Origin: Collimonas sp. PA-H2 | GTDB taxonomy: Bacteria > Pseudomonadota > Gammaproteobacteria > Burkholderiales > Burkholderiaceae_D | Length of the DNA stretch: 64,000 nt | Reading direction: 5' to 3' | Assembly (NCBI RefSeq): GCF_002564105.1 | Contig: NZ_PDBX01000001.1 | Location: 62,001-126,000, forward strand | Part shown: in pieces, positions 47,180-55,388 of the stretch | How positions within the stretch are numbered: the first letter of the stretch is position 1 | How the letters are laid out: each line of letters starts with the position of its first letter | Position numbers and translations under genes: made by a program | Notes under the pieces: model-generated | The model's database searches: none | The model's input: the letters and a program-made list of their open reading frames with translations, nothing else | What the model was told of the DNA's origin: nothing

Positions 47180-47746
47180 TTAGTGCTTGAATTGCTGGAT
47201 TTCTCGTTGCAACAACAGCGCTGCCTGCACAACGGGTTCGCTGGAACCTGCCAGGCGAGCGTGCAGCAACGCCCCTTGAAAAGTATTGATAATGTTGCCG
47301 CTCAGTCCCTCCGCCTGGCTGGCCGGCACACCGTAAGCCTGCAGCCTGGCTTGCAACGCCAGGCACCAGTCGGCGTAAATGACTTTGCATTGTCGATTCA
47401 AGGGATTGCTCTTTTCGGTTGACATCGAAATCGCCGCCACCGGACAGCCCAACTCGTAGTGCGACGCACTCAGCGCCGTCGCCAGCGCCTTGCCCATGTC
47501 GGCGATATAGCCCTTCAGCGTTGGCGCCCGCGAGCTGGAAATGATGGAAGTGCCTAGGCCGTATTCCTTGGTCGCCTCCAGCACCGCTGTCATCAGCTCA
47601 TCTTTCCCTCCCGGGAAATAGTGATACAGCGAGCCGCGCGGCGCCTTGCATGCGCGGGCGACATGCATCAGCGTGATGCCGGCGTAGCCATGGGTAGGCA
47701 GCAGCTGGACGGCCTTGTAAATCATTTTTCCGCGAAAGTCCTGCAT
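47180..47746 (-). CDS. TetR-family repressor (YxaF/LmrA type)
   Basis: A 188-residue regulator. The HTH is in residues 8-50 (KMIYKAVQLLPTHGYAGITLMHVARACKAPRGSLYHYFPGGKDEL), with the YHYFPGGK signature of the YxaF/LmrA subgroup, whose members respond to flavonoids or drugs. The start is the ATG at 47746, with AGGG eight bases ahead inside a 44-bp palindrome; a TTG six bases upstream is unlikely. It leads the operon with the thioesterase, membrane and VOC genes. The perfect palindrome suggests tight autorepression. Confidence 0.9.
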   Translation of the reverse strand: MQDFRGKMIYKAVQLLPTHGYAGITLMHVARACKAPRGSLYHYFPGGKDELMTAVLEATKEYGLGTSIISSSRAPTLKGYIADMGKALATALSASHYELGCPVAAISMSTEKSNPLNRQCKVIYADWCLALQARLQAYGVPASQAEGLSGNIINTFQGALLHARLAGSSEPVVQAALLLQREIQQFKH

Positions 47747-47750
47747 GTGC

Positions 47751-47794
47751 AAGCCCTATAATTATGTATGCGTACATACATAATTATAGGGCTT
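47751..47794. promoter_or_regulatory. 44-bp perfect palindrome, TetR operator
   Basis: A 20-base arm AAGCCCTATAATTATGTATG (47751-47770), a 4-base centre CGTA, then the exact complement (47775-47794). Each arm contains TATAAT, so -10-like boxes face both ways. The inner GTATG...CATAC part is a likely TetR dimer site and the outer part covers the tetR ribosome site. Confidence 0.8.
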
Positions 47795-47921
47795 TTTCAG
47801 CACTCGGCGCCAGATATCAACTTGCATGTACAGCAACAGCGCTGAATGTAATTAAATGCATCATTACTTGGCGCTTAAACAATTACCGGTATAGTTACCC
47901 CGAAATGAACAACACGAGAAA

Positions 47922-48311
47922 ATGATTATGAAACGTATGCTCTGCGCACTCGCGCTGGCCGCGGTTGGCGCGGCCGCTCTGCTGCCTACCCAGGCAATGG
48001 CGCAAATTGGCGTCAACATCATTATCGGCACGCCGCCGCCACCGCCAAGATATGAACGCATGCCGCCGCCGCGCGTCGGCTACCTGTGGGCGCCAGGCTA
48101 TTGGAACTGGGATGGCCGGCGCCATGTCTGGGCTGGCGGACACTGGGAAAGGGCGCGCAATGGCTATCGCTACGACCGGCCGCAATGGCAGCACGGCCGC
48201 AACGGTTGGGAACTGCATCGCGGCGGCTGGCAGCATGGTGGCGGTCATCATGGCGGACGCCATGACCAGCGGCGCGATCATCAGCGCGGCAACGATCACC
48301 GCCATCGCTGA
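47922..48311 (+). CDS. Exported YXWGXW-repeat protein
   Basis: A 129-residue secreted protein. The signal peptide (MIMKRMLCALALAAVGAAALLPTQAMAQ) is followed by a Pro-rich stretch (GTPPPPPRYERMPPPR), the YLWAPGYWNWDGRRHVWAGGHWER double repeat of the YXWGXW family, and a His/Arg/Gly-rich tail. The function is unknown; the His-rich end could bind metal. Codon 3 (47928) is an alternative start. It stands next to another small exported protein in the same orientation. Confidence 0.85.
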   Translation: MIMKRMLCALALAAVGAAALLPTQAMAQIGVNIIIGTPPPPPRYERMPPPRVGYLWAPGYWNWDGRRHVWAGGHWERARNGYRYDRPQWQHGRNGWELHRGGWQHGGGHHGGRHDQRRDHQRGNDHRHR

Positions 48312-48390
48312 TTTTTCCGGCAACCGGCAAGGCTGAAGCGCCAGGCCGGCTGCCCTTCAACGTCAATATATACAGGACTCAAGGACAGAC

Positions 48391-48681
48391 ATGACTATCA
48401 AAAAATCCATCGCCATCGCCATGCTGCTGGCTTCAGCCGGCCTTTCCAGCGCCCAGGCCCAGGATAACGGCGCGCGCGCCTCGCTGGATAATGCGAAACC
48501 CGGCGCCAGCGAAGAATGCCGGCGCTTGCAAGAGCGCGTGCAGGAACTCGACCGCATGGACGATGAACGGATAGCGCGCAAAGGCCATACCGGCTTGCAG
48601 CAAAGCCCGGTGCAGACCAAGGAATGGATAGACAAGGAACGCAAGGATGCAAAGACCAAGATGTTCTTTGCCAAATGCTGA
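48391..48681 (+). CDS. Small exported protein of unknown function
   Basis: A 96-residue protein with a clear signal peptide (MTIKKSIAIAMLLASAGLSSAQAQ). The charged helical mature part (ECRRLQERVQELDRMDDERIARK) contains one Cys there and a second Cys as the last residue, so an intramolecular or intermolecular disulfide is possible. AAGGACAG precedes the ATG. It lies 79 bases after the YXWGXW gene and is convergent with the cupin gene. I do not recognise a family. Confidence 0.8.
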   Translation: MTIKKSIAIAMLLASAGLSSAQAQDNGARASLDNAKPGASEECRRLQERVQELDRMDDERIARKGHTGLQQSPVQTKEWIDKERKDAKTKMFFAKC

Positions 48682-48685
48682 CGTT

Positions 48686-49210
48686 CTAAGCTGTTTCGTC
48701 GGGCCGCCCCTGCTGCCCGACATCGACACCTTCCCAGTACTCAATCACGGCCGACTTGCGATAGCCCTCTCCCATCAGCTTCACATCCACCCGCCCGGTC
48801 TCGGGAAAGATCGCCACATCGCCCGCATGAGAGTTGCCGAACACCAGGTAGCGGCATGGCGCCTGGCTGCGATTGATCATGGCATGGCCGACTTTCTGGC
48901 CGGCGGGGAAACAAACGTAGTGCCCGGTAGAGAGTTCATAAACCTGCGCGCCCAGTTCTAGCGTCAAACTACCCTCCAGGATGAAGACATGCTCCTCTTC
49001 CAGCAAATGGTAGTGCGACTGGTTGGCTTGCCTGCCCGGCTCCAGCACTTCCATCGAAACGCCGATCTGCGAGGCGCCGCCAAACGAGCTGAGGTGCCGG
49101 TAACGCAGGCCGAAGCGCTCGCCGCGTGAGAATTCCACCCAGGGCACGCGGCTGACGTGGAAGGGTTCGAATACGCCCTCGGCATTTTTTGACGTCGGTT
49201 TTTCACTCAA
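48686..49210 (-). CDS. Cupin-domain protein (TTG start)
   Basis: A 174-residue single cupin: SHYHLLEEEHVFILEGSLTLEL (the HxHxxxxE-type motif 1) followed by GHYVCFPAGQKVGHAMINRSQAPCRYLVFG (motif 2 with His). It is likely a metal-binding sugar isomerase or dioxygenase-type protein, substrate unknown. I start at the TTG at 49210 because GAGAGGAG lies seven bases before it and no ATG precedes the conserved part except one far upstream inside the next gene. It is 58 bases behind the GNAT gene. Confidence 0.85.
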   Translation of the reverse strand: MSEKPTSKNAEGVFEPFHVSRVPWVEFSRGERFGLRYRHLSSFGGASQIGVSMEVLEPGRQANQSHYHLLEEEHVFILEGSLTLELGAQVYELSTGHYVCFPAGQKVGHAMINRSQAPCRYLVFGNSHAGDVAIFPETGRVDVKLMGEGYRKSAVIEYWEGVDVGQQGRPDETA

Positions 49211-49268
49211 TTCAGCACTCCTCTCGGTTTGGTTCTGCAATGAGCATGATGCAAGGACCAGACGCCGT

Positions 49269-49727
49269 TCACAATCGCAGCGCCATGGCGCGGAATCCAG
49301 GCGGCAGCGTTCTGCTGCTTTCCGCCGGCTGGAATCCCAGGGCAGCATAGAAGGCCACTGCATTGGGAGCCGCGTTGAGGCGGATCGCCGGCCGCTCGCT
49401 CAAGGCGCGGCATTGCTGGACCGCCGCCAACGTCAATGCCCGGCCTATGCCCTGGCGGTGTAGCTCGGGCGTGACGAACAAGCTGCACAGATTCCAGAAA
49501 TTCTTGACCAGCACCACAGCGACTATGCGGCCGTCGCGGGTATATTTGAGATGGCAGCAATGCTCACGGTTTTCCAGCCACCAGTCGAGATTCTGATGAA
49601 CGTTACGGATCAGCTCCGTTTGCAGCACGGGATCGTCGGCGACCTTCTCGGCGACGATGATGCGTTCCGTGAACTGGCGCAGCTGCTCAAGGTCATGGGA
49701 TTCAACTGATTGTATGGCGTCGATCAT
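49269..49727 (-). CDS. GNAT-family N-acetyltransferase
   Basis: A 152-residue GNAT enzyme: LCSLFVTPELHRQGIGRALTLAAVQQCRAL (acetyl-CoA loop) and NAVAFYAALGFQPAE at the C-terminus. A start at 49727 (MIDAIQSVESHD) is preferred over a GTG 24 bases upstream. It probably shares a transcript with the cupin gene. The acceptor is unknown. Confidence 0.85.
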   Translation of the reverse strand: MIDAIQSVESHDLEQLRQFTERIIVAEKVADDPVLQTELIRNVHQNLDWWLENREHCCHLKYTRDGRIVAVVLVKNFWNLCSLFVTPELHRQGIGRALTLAAVQQCRALSERPAIRLNAAPNAVAFYAALGFQPAESSRTLPPGFRAMALRL

Positions 49728-49804
49728 TGCGGCGGATCCAAAGCTGGGCACGGCAGCCGGTTAAAGAATTCAGGTCGAATTTACCATGAATCCGCCGCCG
49801 TAAA

Positions 49805-50836
49805 TCAACTCAGATGCCGCACCCGTCGTGCCGCGGCAGCCGAATACAGGAGCGACGGCGCCCGTAGGTTTTCACAGTAGCAGGTGTACACGGTCTTGAT
49901 GTCATGGTCGTCATCGGATGACAGCGCCAGCCTGAACAGTTGCGGCCAGGGATCGGCGCCGTCCGCCAGGGCATGGCCCTTGTCCTCTGCAAGCGGCGGC
50001 GCCCCGATCGATACGTAGGCCGCGCAGAAGGCCTGCCACAAGTCTGGCAGCAGACTCTCTGCGGCCTGTTCCGGCAAATGGCTGAAAACACGGCGCACCG
50101 CGTGCAGGCCGGTCACCATATGCATGGCGGTGAAATTATTTGTTTGCCAATACAACTGGATCGCCGCGCGCGCCATGTCGTCCAGCAGCACAGTGTTGAG
50201 CGGCGTCAGCCTGGGCGGCGCCGGCAGCGCCGAGCGGAACAACGGATGCAGCGCCACCGCGCGCAGACGGGTGGTAATCATGTCGCCTTTGAATACGGCG
50301 CCCTGCAAGGCTGCCGACAGGCTGGCCAGGCCGGCGCCGACGGAGGCTGCCACGTGATGCTCGTCGACGGCGATCTCGATCGGCAGATTGCCGCTGACCA
50401 GCGCGGCCAGGCCGGCAGCAATTTCACCGTCGTGCATCGCTTCCAATCCATAGGCAAGCCGGATTACCGCGTGAAATGCGCCGCTGGCCGGGGCAAACGG
50501 CAGCCGCCTGAAAACCTGCCCGATCACCGCATCCGGACCTTCTTCCATCATCCATTCCTGGAAACACAGGCGCAAGGCGGCAAACGCGTCAGCCTGGCTG
50601 ATATACGCCGTCCACGATTCGCGCGCGATGGGCAAGCCAAGCGGCGCCTCCGGCAGCGCAAAACGGCGCTCCCACTGCTCGAAGAATTCATGCAGGCGCG
50701 CCGGCGGCGCCCCCATGGCGGCAAGCGCGCATAGCGCCATCGGGCAATGATTGGTGGTGCCTTTGCCGTTCAGCGCAAAACGACCGTTGGCGTCGAGCAG
50801 CTGCTGGAGTGTAAGGTCTTGGATCAGTTCGCTCAT
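49805..50836 (-). CDS. Questin oxidase-like (DUF4243) protein
   Basis: A 343-residue helical protein resembling the questin oxidase family (fungal enzymes that open an anthraquinone ring; bacterial members uncharacterised): TTNHCPMALCALAAMGAPPARLHEFFEQWERRF near the N-terminus, HAVIRLAYGLEAMHDGEIAAGLAAL, and HMVTGLHAVRRVFSHL with conserved His. The ATG at 50836 follows GAGG. It is divergent from a SoxR-like gene. Its promoter has the 19-base spacer with a central dyad typical of MerR/SoxR activation, so a redox-cycling quinone may be the inducer and substrate, which is inference. Confidence 0.82.
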   Translation of the reverse strand: MSELIQDLTLQQLLDANGRFALNGKGTTNHCPMALCALAAMGAPPARLHEFFEQWERRFALPEAPLGLPIARESWTAYISQADAFAALRLCFQEWMMEEGPDAVIGQVFRRLPFAPASGAFHAVIRLAYGLEAMHDGEIAAGLAALVSGNLPIEIAVDEHHVAASVGAGLASLSAALQGAVFKGDMITTRLRAVALHPLFRSALPAPPRLTPLNTVLLDDMARAAIQLYWQTNNFTAMHMVTGLHAVRRVFSHLPEQAAESLLPDLWQAFCAAYVSIGAPPLAEDKGHALADGADPWPQLFRLALSSDDDHDIKTVYTCYCENLRAPSLLYSAAAARRVRHLS

Positions 50837-50867
50837 TGCATAGCCTCGAAATTGATATGACGCCCTG

Positions 50868-50898
50868 ATTATCAAAGTTCAAGTAAACTTGAAGTCAA
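50868..50898 (-). promoter_or_regulatory. SoxR/MerR-type promoter of the questin oxidase-like gene
   Basis: Read on the minus strand: -35 TTGACT (50898-50893), a 19-base spacer, then -10 GATAAT (50873-50868). The spacer region contains the perfect dyad TTCAAGT-AA-ACTTGAA (50878-50893), very like the SoxR box CCTCAAGTTAACTTGAGG. The same site lies just upstream of the divergent SoxR-like gene and should control both. Confidence 0.82.
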
Positions 50899-50918
50899 CA
50901 TGAATTTCGAGGGACATC

Positions 50919-51404
50919 ATGAGCGATCAATTAATCACCATCGGCGAGCTGGCCAAGCGCTCCGGCGTCGCCGCCAGCGCGCTGCGTTTCTATGAAGAGC
51001 AGGGCCTGATCGGCAGCAAGCGCGAAGCAGGCAGGCAACGGCAGTTCGCGCGCGACGTGCTGCGCCGGGTCGCCTTTATCCGCGTCGCGCAAACGGTAGG
51101 GCTAAGCCTGGACGAGATCAAGCTGGCCTTGTCTACCCTGCCCCTGCAACGCACCCCGACCAAACAGGACTGGGAACGCCTTTCACGCTCGTGGCAACCG
51201 TTGCTGCAGCAGCGCATCGACACACTGACAGCGTTGCGCGACCAGCTCACCTCGTGCATAGGCAGTGGCTGCCTGTCGCTCAAGAAGTGCGCACTCTACA
51301 ACCCTGAGGATACGGCGCAACGGCGCGGCAGCGGCCCGCGCTACCTGCTGGGCGACCGTTCCGAGGCGCGCCTCGCCGAATCAGGCGTGGTCAAACCGGC
51401 CTAA
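50919..51404 (+). CDS. SoxR-like MerR regulator with only three cluster cysteines
   Basis: A 161-residue MerR protein closest to SoxR. The HTH is in 5-70 (LITIGELAKRSGVAASALRFYEEQGLIGSKREAGRQRQFARDVLRR), a dimer helix follows, then CIGSGCLSLKKCALYNPED. SoxR normally carries CxxCxCx5C ligating a [2Fe-2S] cluster. Here the residues at those positions are Cys113, Ser116, Cys118 and Cys124, so the second ligand is serine. It either holds an altered, Ser-ligated cluster or senses by thiol chemistry. A SoxR-box dyad lies 26 bases upstream, shared with the questin oxidase-like gene. Confidence 0.88.
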   Translation: MSDQLITIGELAKRSGVAASALRFYEEQGLIGSKREAGRQRQFARDVLRRVAFIRVAQTVGLSLDEIKLALSTLPLQRTPTKQDWERLSRSWQPLLQQRIDTLTALRDQLTSCIGSGCLSLKKCALYNPEDTAQRRGSGPRYLLGDRSEARLAESGVVKPA

Positions 51405-51418
51405 CGCAGGTTACGGCT

Positions 51419-51952
51419 TTAGCCGCCGGTGCGCGCGTATATCCAGAAATCCCGAGGTTGGCCACGCACCATCCTGAAGTTGCGCAGCAAGCCCTCGCGC
51501 TGGAAGCCGCATTTTTCCAGGACTCTCACCGTGCGAATATTGGAGTCAAGCGCGGTGGCCTGGATCCGCACTGCGTCAAGATGGTTGAAAGCCCAATCCA
51601 CCATCGCCGCGCAGGCAGACGGCGCAATCCCCCTGCCCCAGACGCCGGGCGCCAGATCATAGGCGATCTCCGCAGTCTTGTTGAGCAGCGACAGGCTATG
51701 AAAACCGATGGTGCCCACCAATTCGCCGGAGCTGCGCAGCACGATGGCAAAACGCAGTTCCGAAGCCGGATCCGAAGACTCCAGGGCGTCGAATTTCTGC
51801 AGCAAGTCGTCAATGGAACGCAGCTGCCAGCTGGTGTGTTCGAGCACATGCGGCATGGTCAGATAGGCATGCCAGGCGGGCGCGTCGGCTCGGTTTAGCG
51901 GGCGTAGATAAACAAGATTGTTCTGCAGTTCTGGCGGATTGATGTGTTGCAT
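51419..51952 (-). CDS. RimJ/RimL-type GNAT acetyltransferase
   Basis: A 177-residue acetyltransferase of the ribosomal-protein-serine/alanine type: NLVYLRPLNRADAPAWHAYLTMPHVLEHTSW at the N-terminus, AEIAYDLAPGVWGRGIAPSACAAMVDWAF as the acetyl-CoA site, NIRTVRVLEKCGFQREGLLRNF at the end. The start at 51952 (MQHINPPEL) fits the family; an earlier in-frame ATG adds 14 residues. It is convergent with the SoxR-like gene (gap 14 bases). The substrate is unknown. Confidence 0.87.
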   Translation of the reverse strand: MQHINPPELQNNLVYLRPLNRADAPAWHAYLTMPHVLEHTSWQLRSIDDLLQKFDALESSDPASELRFAIVLRSSGELVGTIGFHSLSLLNKTAEIAYDLAPGVWGRGIAPSACAAMVDWAFNHLDAVRIQATALDSNIRTVRVLEKCGFQREGLLRNFRMVRGQPRDFWIYARTGG

Positions 51953-52046
51953 GGGTGCATATGGGGATTTATCGGGACAGCCGCGCTTGATCATAGCGCA
52001 AAAAATCTGCGGCGCTAAGCAAACGGCTCAAGCTTCACACCTCTGG

Positions 52047-52802
52047 CTAAGCCAAGGTAATCGCTATCCCCATCTTGCGATAAGGTGCGACCAAGGTTTC
52101 CTCCACCCCGGCATTGACCACAATGTCGCTGACCTGGCTCAGCGGTGCAATCTGGAATGGCGAGGCCGTATCCAACTTCTCCGGCGAGGCCAGCACCACC
52201 GTCCTGGCCGCCGCATCGCTGAGGGCGCGCTTGACGCCGGCTTCTTCAAAATCGCCAGTGCTGATGCCAGCCTCGGGATGCAAGCTGCACACTCCCATGA
52301 AATACAGATCGGCGCGAATCCGGGCTATCGCTTCCAGCGCAGCCGCCCCTACCCCCACGATCGAATGCTTGAACAGGCGGCCGCCTATCATGATCACTTC
52401 GATATGCGGATGCGACACCAGTTCGATGGCGATGGACGGACTATGCGTCACCACCGTCGCCCGCAGGGTCGGCGCCAGCTGCCGCACCAGTTGCAGCGCG
52501 GTCGTGCCGCCGTCGACGAACACCACCTGGCCGGGCTGGATCATGGCCGCGGCGGCGCGGCCGATGGCCGGCTTGGCGTCGGTCGAGATCTGCTGGCGTT
52601 CGGCGAAAGCAGCCAGCGCCGGCGACGCCGGCAAAGCGCCGCCGTGTACGCGTTGCAGCAAGCCTTCTTGCGCCAGCTGGCGCAGGTCGCGCCGGATGGT
52701 GTCTTCCGACAGGCCGAGCTGTTCGCTCAATGTTTTGGCGACGATCTGGCCGTCGCGCTCCAGGATTTCCAGCAGATGCTGTTTGCGTTGCAGGGTTAGC
52801 AT
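52047..52802 (-). CDS. DeoR-family transcriptional regulator
   Basis: A 251-residue regulator. The HTH is in residues 3-58 (TLQRKQHLLEILERDGQIVAKTLSEQLGLSEDTIRRDLRQLAQEG), followed by the sugar-phosphate-sensing DeoR C-domain with VVFVDGGTTALQLVRQL and the characteristic DLYFMGVCSLHPEAGISTGDFEEAGVKRAL. It is divergent from nudK across a 106-base AT-rich gap, so it may control that gene. The ligand is probably a phosphorylated sugar. Confidence 0.9.
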   Translation of the reverse strand: MLTLQRKQHLLEILERDGQIVAKTLSEQLGLSEDTIRRDLRQLAQEGLLQRVHGGALPASPALAAFAERQQISTDAKPAIGRAAAAMIQPGQVVFVDGGTTALQLVRQLAPTLRATVVTHSPSIAIELVSHPHIEVIMIGGRLFKHSIVGVGAAALEAIARIRADLYFMGVCSLHPEAGISTGDFEEAGVKRALSDAAARTVVLASPEKLDTASPFQIAPLSQVSDIVVNAGVEETLVAPYRKMGIAITLA

Positions 52803-52908
52803 AAATTTATTTGCACGTTTTTTCTTGATATTTCACGATATTGCATGATAAATTTAATTAACGCAAGTCCACGACGTAAGTCCATCCAAACACCACCAGG
52901 AGCACTGC

Positions 52909-53505
52909 ATGCACGATGACAGAGTCAAGATTCGCAAGGTTGAAGTATTGTCGGACGACTGGTATCTGCTGAAAAAAACCACCTTCGACTATCGCCGCGG
53001 CGACGGCAGCTGGCAAACCCTGACGCGCGAAACCTACGACCGCGGCAACGGCGCCACCATCCTGCTTTACAACCGTGAGCGCCGCAGCGTCATCCTGATC
53101 CGCCAGTTCCGCTTTCCCACTTTCGGCAACGGCCATGACGGCTTCCTGATCGAGACCGCCGCCGGCTTGCTCGACCACGCCAGCCCGGAGCAGCGCATCC
53201 GGGCGGAAGTAGAAGAAGAAACCGGCTACAGCGTACGCGAAGTACGCAAAGTGTTCGAAGCCTTCATGAGCCCGGGATCGGTGACGGAAAAACTGTATTT
53301 CTTCGTCGCTGAATATGCGCCGGATGCGCGCATCAGCGACGGCGGCGGCCTGCAGGACGAGGGCGAGGATATCCAGGTGCTGGAACTGACGCTGGAACGC
53401 GCCATGCAGATGGTGGCTAGCGGTGAAATCGCCGACGGCAAAACCATCATGCTGCTGCAGTACGCGCAGCTGCATTTGCTGCCGGCTGCCAGCGGCGTGA
53501 ATTAA
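52909..53505 (+). CDS. nudK: NUDIX hydrolase, GDP-mannose pyrophosphatase type
   Basis: A 198-residue NUDIX enzyme. The box reads GLLDHASPEQRIRAEVEEETGYSV (about 85-108), with REx2EE given as AEVEEETG; flanking features are RQFRFPTFGNGHDGFLIETAAG and a C-terminal GEDIQVLELTLERAMQMV. Length and motifs match NudK, which cleaves GDP-mannose to GMP and mannose-1-phosphate. CAGGAGC precedes the ATG. It is divergent from a DeoR regulator of the sugar-phosphate-sensing type, which suits a nucleotide-sugar enzyme. Confidence 0.87.
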   Translation: MHDDRVKIRKVEVLSDDWYLLKKTTFDYRRGDGSWQTLTRETYDRGNGATILLYNRERRSVILIRQFRFPTFGNGHDGFLIETAAGLLDHASPEQRIRAEVEEETGYSVREVRKVFEAFMSPGSVTEKLYFFVAEYAPDARISDGGGLQDEGEDIQVLELTLERAMQMVASGEIADGKTIMLLQYAQLHLLPAASGVN

Positions 53506-53593
53506 TCCGGGCGAAAAAAAGCGCCTTTCTGCCTGCAGCCGTGCGCGAATAAAAAGTAGAATCTGCCATACTAAAAACTCGCCGGGAAACCCG

Positions 53594-54742
53594 ATGACTG
53601 CTGGCCGCAACTTCAGAATAGATTTACTCAGAGGGATTTCGATCTGCCTGGTTTTGCTGCTGCATTACCAGCTGTCCTATTCGCTGACCGACAGTCCGCT
53701 GCGCTATCTGCTCTCCAAGGAAGCCATCCGCGCGCTGACGCTCAACGGCAACTACGGCGTCACCATGTTCTTCGCGATTTCCGGTTACCTGATCACCGCC
53801 ACCACCATCAAGCGCTATGGCAGTCTGGCCCAAGTCGACATCAAGCGCTTCTATGTCTTCCGCATGGCGCGCATCTTCCCCTGCCTGCTGGCGGCGCTGG
53901 CCATCATCGTCATACTCGGCATGCTCGGCCAGCCTGCCTTCATGAACGTCGCCGAGCCGGGCTGGCCGGCCGTCGGCATGCCGCTGGCAGTGCTGTCGGT
54001 GCTGACCTTCTGGCACAACGTCTTGATGCAGCATGCCTGGTATTTCAATTACGCGATGAATATCTACTGGTCGCTGTCGGTGGAAGAAGTTTTCTACCTG
54101 CTGTTTCCCCTGCTCTGCTTCGGCCTGAAACGCGAGTGGCCCGTCGCTGCCATATGGATGGCGGCAATTGTCATCGGGCCGATTTACCGCAGCTTCCATA
54201 CCACTGACGAAATCTATTTCATGTACGGCTACGCCGCCTGTTTCGATGCGGTCGCCTTTGGCTGCCTTGCCGCGCTGTTGGCCAGAAAGGTACGCCTGCA
54301 GGGGTGGCTCTGGCGCCTGGCCCAGGTCGCCGCCGCATGCCTGGTGGTGAGCATTTACCTGCGCGGCATCGATGGCCATGAGATCTTCGGCTTCAGCCTG
54401 ATCGCCGCCGGCACTGCGGTGCTGCTGCTGGGCGCGCGTAATGAAAACGTCCCGGCCTGGCTGCAAGGAAACCGCCTGCTGGCCGCAATCCGCTGGCTGG
54501 GGCGGCACAGCTATGAGCTGTACTTGTTCCATATCGTCGTCCTCGGACTGATGCGCAGCGTGGTGCCGAAAGGCGCCATGCCTTATGCCTGGAAGCTACC
54601 GGTGCTGGCCTTGTTCCTGCTGCTGTCCGCCCTGGTGGCCGGTCTGAGCGCACGCTTCTATTCGGATCCGCTGAACGCCTGGCTCAGGCAGACTTTATTG
54701 CGTCCGCGGCCAGCGGCGGCATCGCTAGGCCAGCGTGGCTGA
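53594..54742 (+). CDS. Membrane acyltransferase (acyltransferase-3 / OafA family)
   Basis: A 382-residue integral membrane O-acyltransferase with about 10 TM helices. The opening NFRIDLLRGISICLVLLLHY carries the family His, followed by YGVTMFFAISGYLITATTI, RMARIFPCLLAALAI and NYAMNIYWSLSVEEVFYLLFPLL, all typical of OafA/NodX/Abg-like enzymes that acylate cell-surface sugars. The C-terminal SGNH domain of OafA is absent. Its last 59 bases overlap the convergent GNAT gene. The substrate is unknown. Confidence 0.9.
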   Translation: MTAGRNFRIDLLRGISICLVLLLHYQLSYSLTDSPLRYLLSKEAIRALTLNGNYGVTMFFAISGYLITATTIKRYGSLAQVDIKRFYVFRMARIFPCLLAALAIIVILGMLGQPAFMNVAEPGWPAVGMPLAVLSVLTFWHNVLMQHAWYFNYAMNIYWSLSVEEVFYLLFPLLCFGLKREWPVAAIWMAAIVIGPIYRSFHTTDEIYFMYGYAACFDAVAFGCLAALLARKVRLQGWLWRLAQVAAACLVVSIYLRGIDGHEIFGFSLIAAGTAVLLLGARNENVPAWLQGNRLLAAIRWLGRHSYELYLFHIVVLGLMRSVVPKGAMPYAWKLPVLALFLLLSALVAGLSARFYSDPLNAWLRQTLLRPRPAAASLGQRG

Positions 54743-55199
54743 TCTGCGCCTGCATCCATAGCACCTCGGGAGTCGATTCCGCCGCGACCTCGACAAACCC
54801 GAGCCCGGCGTAAATCGCGTGCGCCGCCGGATTGTCGCGATATACGCGCAAGGTCGCGGCGCTGACGCCATAGGCACGAACCGCTTCTTCCAGCAGCAAG
54901 CTGCACAAGATCTTGCCCAACCCCCTGCCGCGCGCTTGCGGCGCAATGGCGATGCGGCACAGATGCGCAACGCCAGGCTGGCGCAGCCGGTACTGGCCAA
55001 AACCGAGAATATCGGCATCTCCTTCGCAAAGCGTGTAGCTGGCGCCGGACTGCACATGCAGCAGTTGCGGCAGCTGTACCGGCTCGAAGGGATAGGCCAG
55101 CTGCGGACCGGCCCAGCGGGCACAGGCTGCCGCATCGGCAATCCACCCTGCGATAACGGCGTAATCCGCAGCCACCGGCAACCTTAATGAAACCGTCAT
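54684..55199 (-). CDS. GNAT-family N-acetyltransferase
   Basis: A 171-residue GNAT enzyme (RimI-like): VAHLCRIAIAPQARGRGLGKILCSLLLEEAV as the acetyl-CoA loop, then LRVYRDNPAAHAIYAGLGFVEV. The ATG at 55199 follows GAGAGAG; the in-frame start 72 bases upstream has no ribosome site. It overlaps the end of the acyltransferase gene tail-to-tail by 59 bases. The substrate is unknown. Confidence 0.87.
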   Translation of the reverse strand: MTVSLRLPVAADYAVIAGWIADAAACARWAGPQLAYPFEPVQLPQLLHVQSGASYTLCEGDADILGFGQYRLRQPGVAHLCRIAIAPQARGRGLGKILCSLLLEEAVRAYGVSAATLRVYRDNPAAHAIYAGLGFVEVAAESTPEVLWMQAQISHAGLAMPPLAADAIKSA

Positions 55200-55388
55200 A
55201 CACTCTCTCTCGTAGATAAGTTTAAGCAGCCGGAAAGCGGCCATGGCATGTTGCCACGGACGAATTGGCAAAGCAATATCGGCTCAAGCGATGCGCGGAA
55301 ACGGAACCGATCGTCCGTAAGGAAATCTCTCCTCTGCCGACTAAGTACCAGCGCTGCCTTACTTATCACAACCAAGAGGATGACCATC

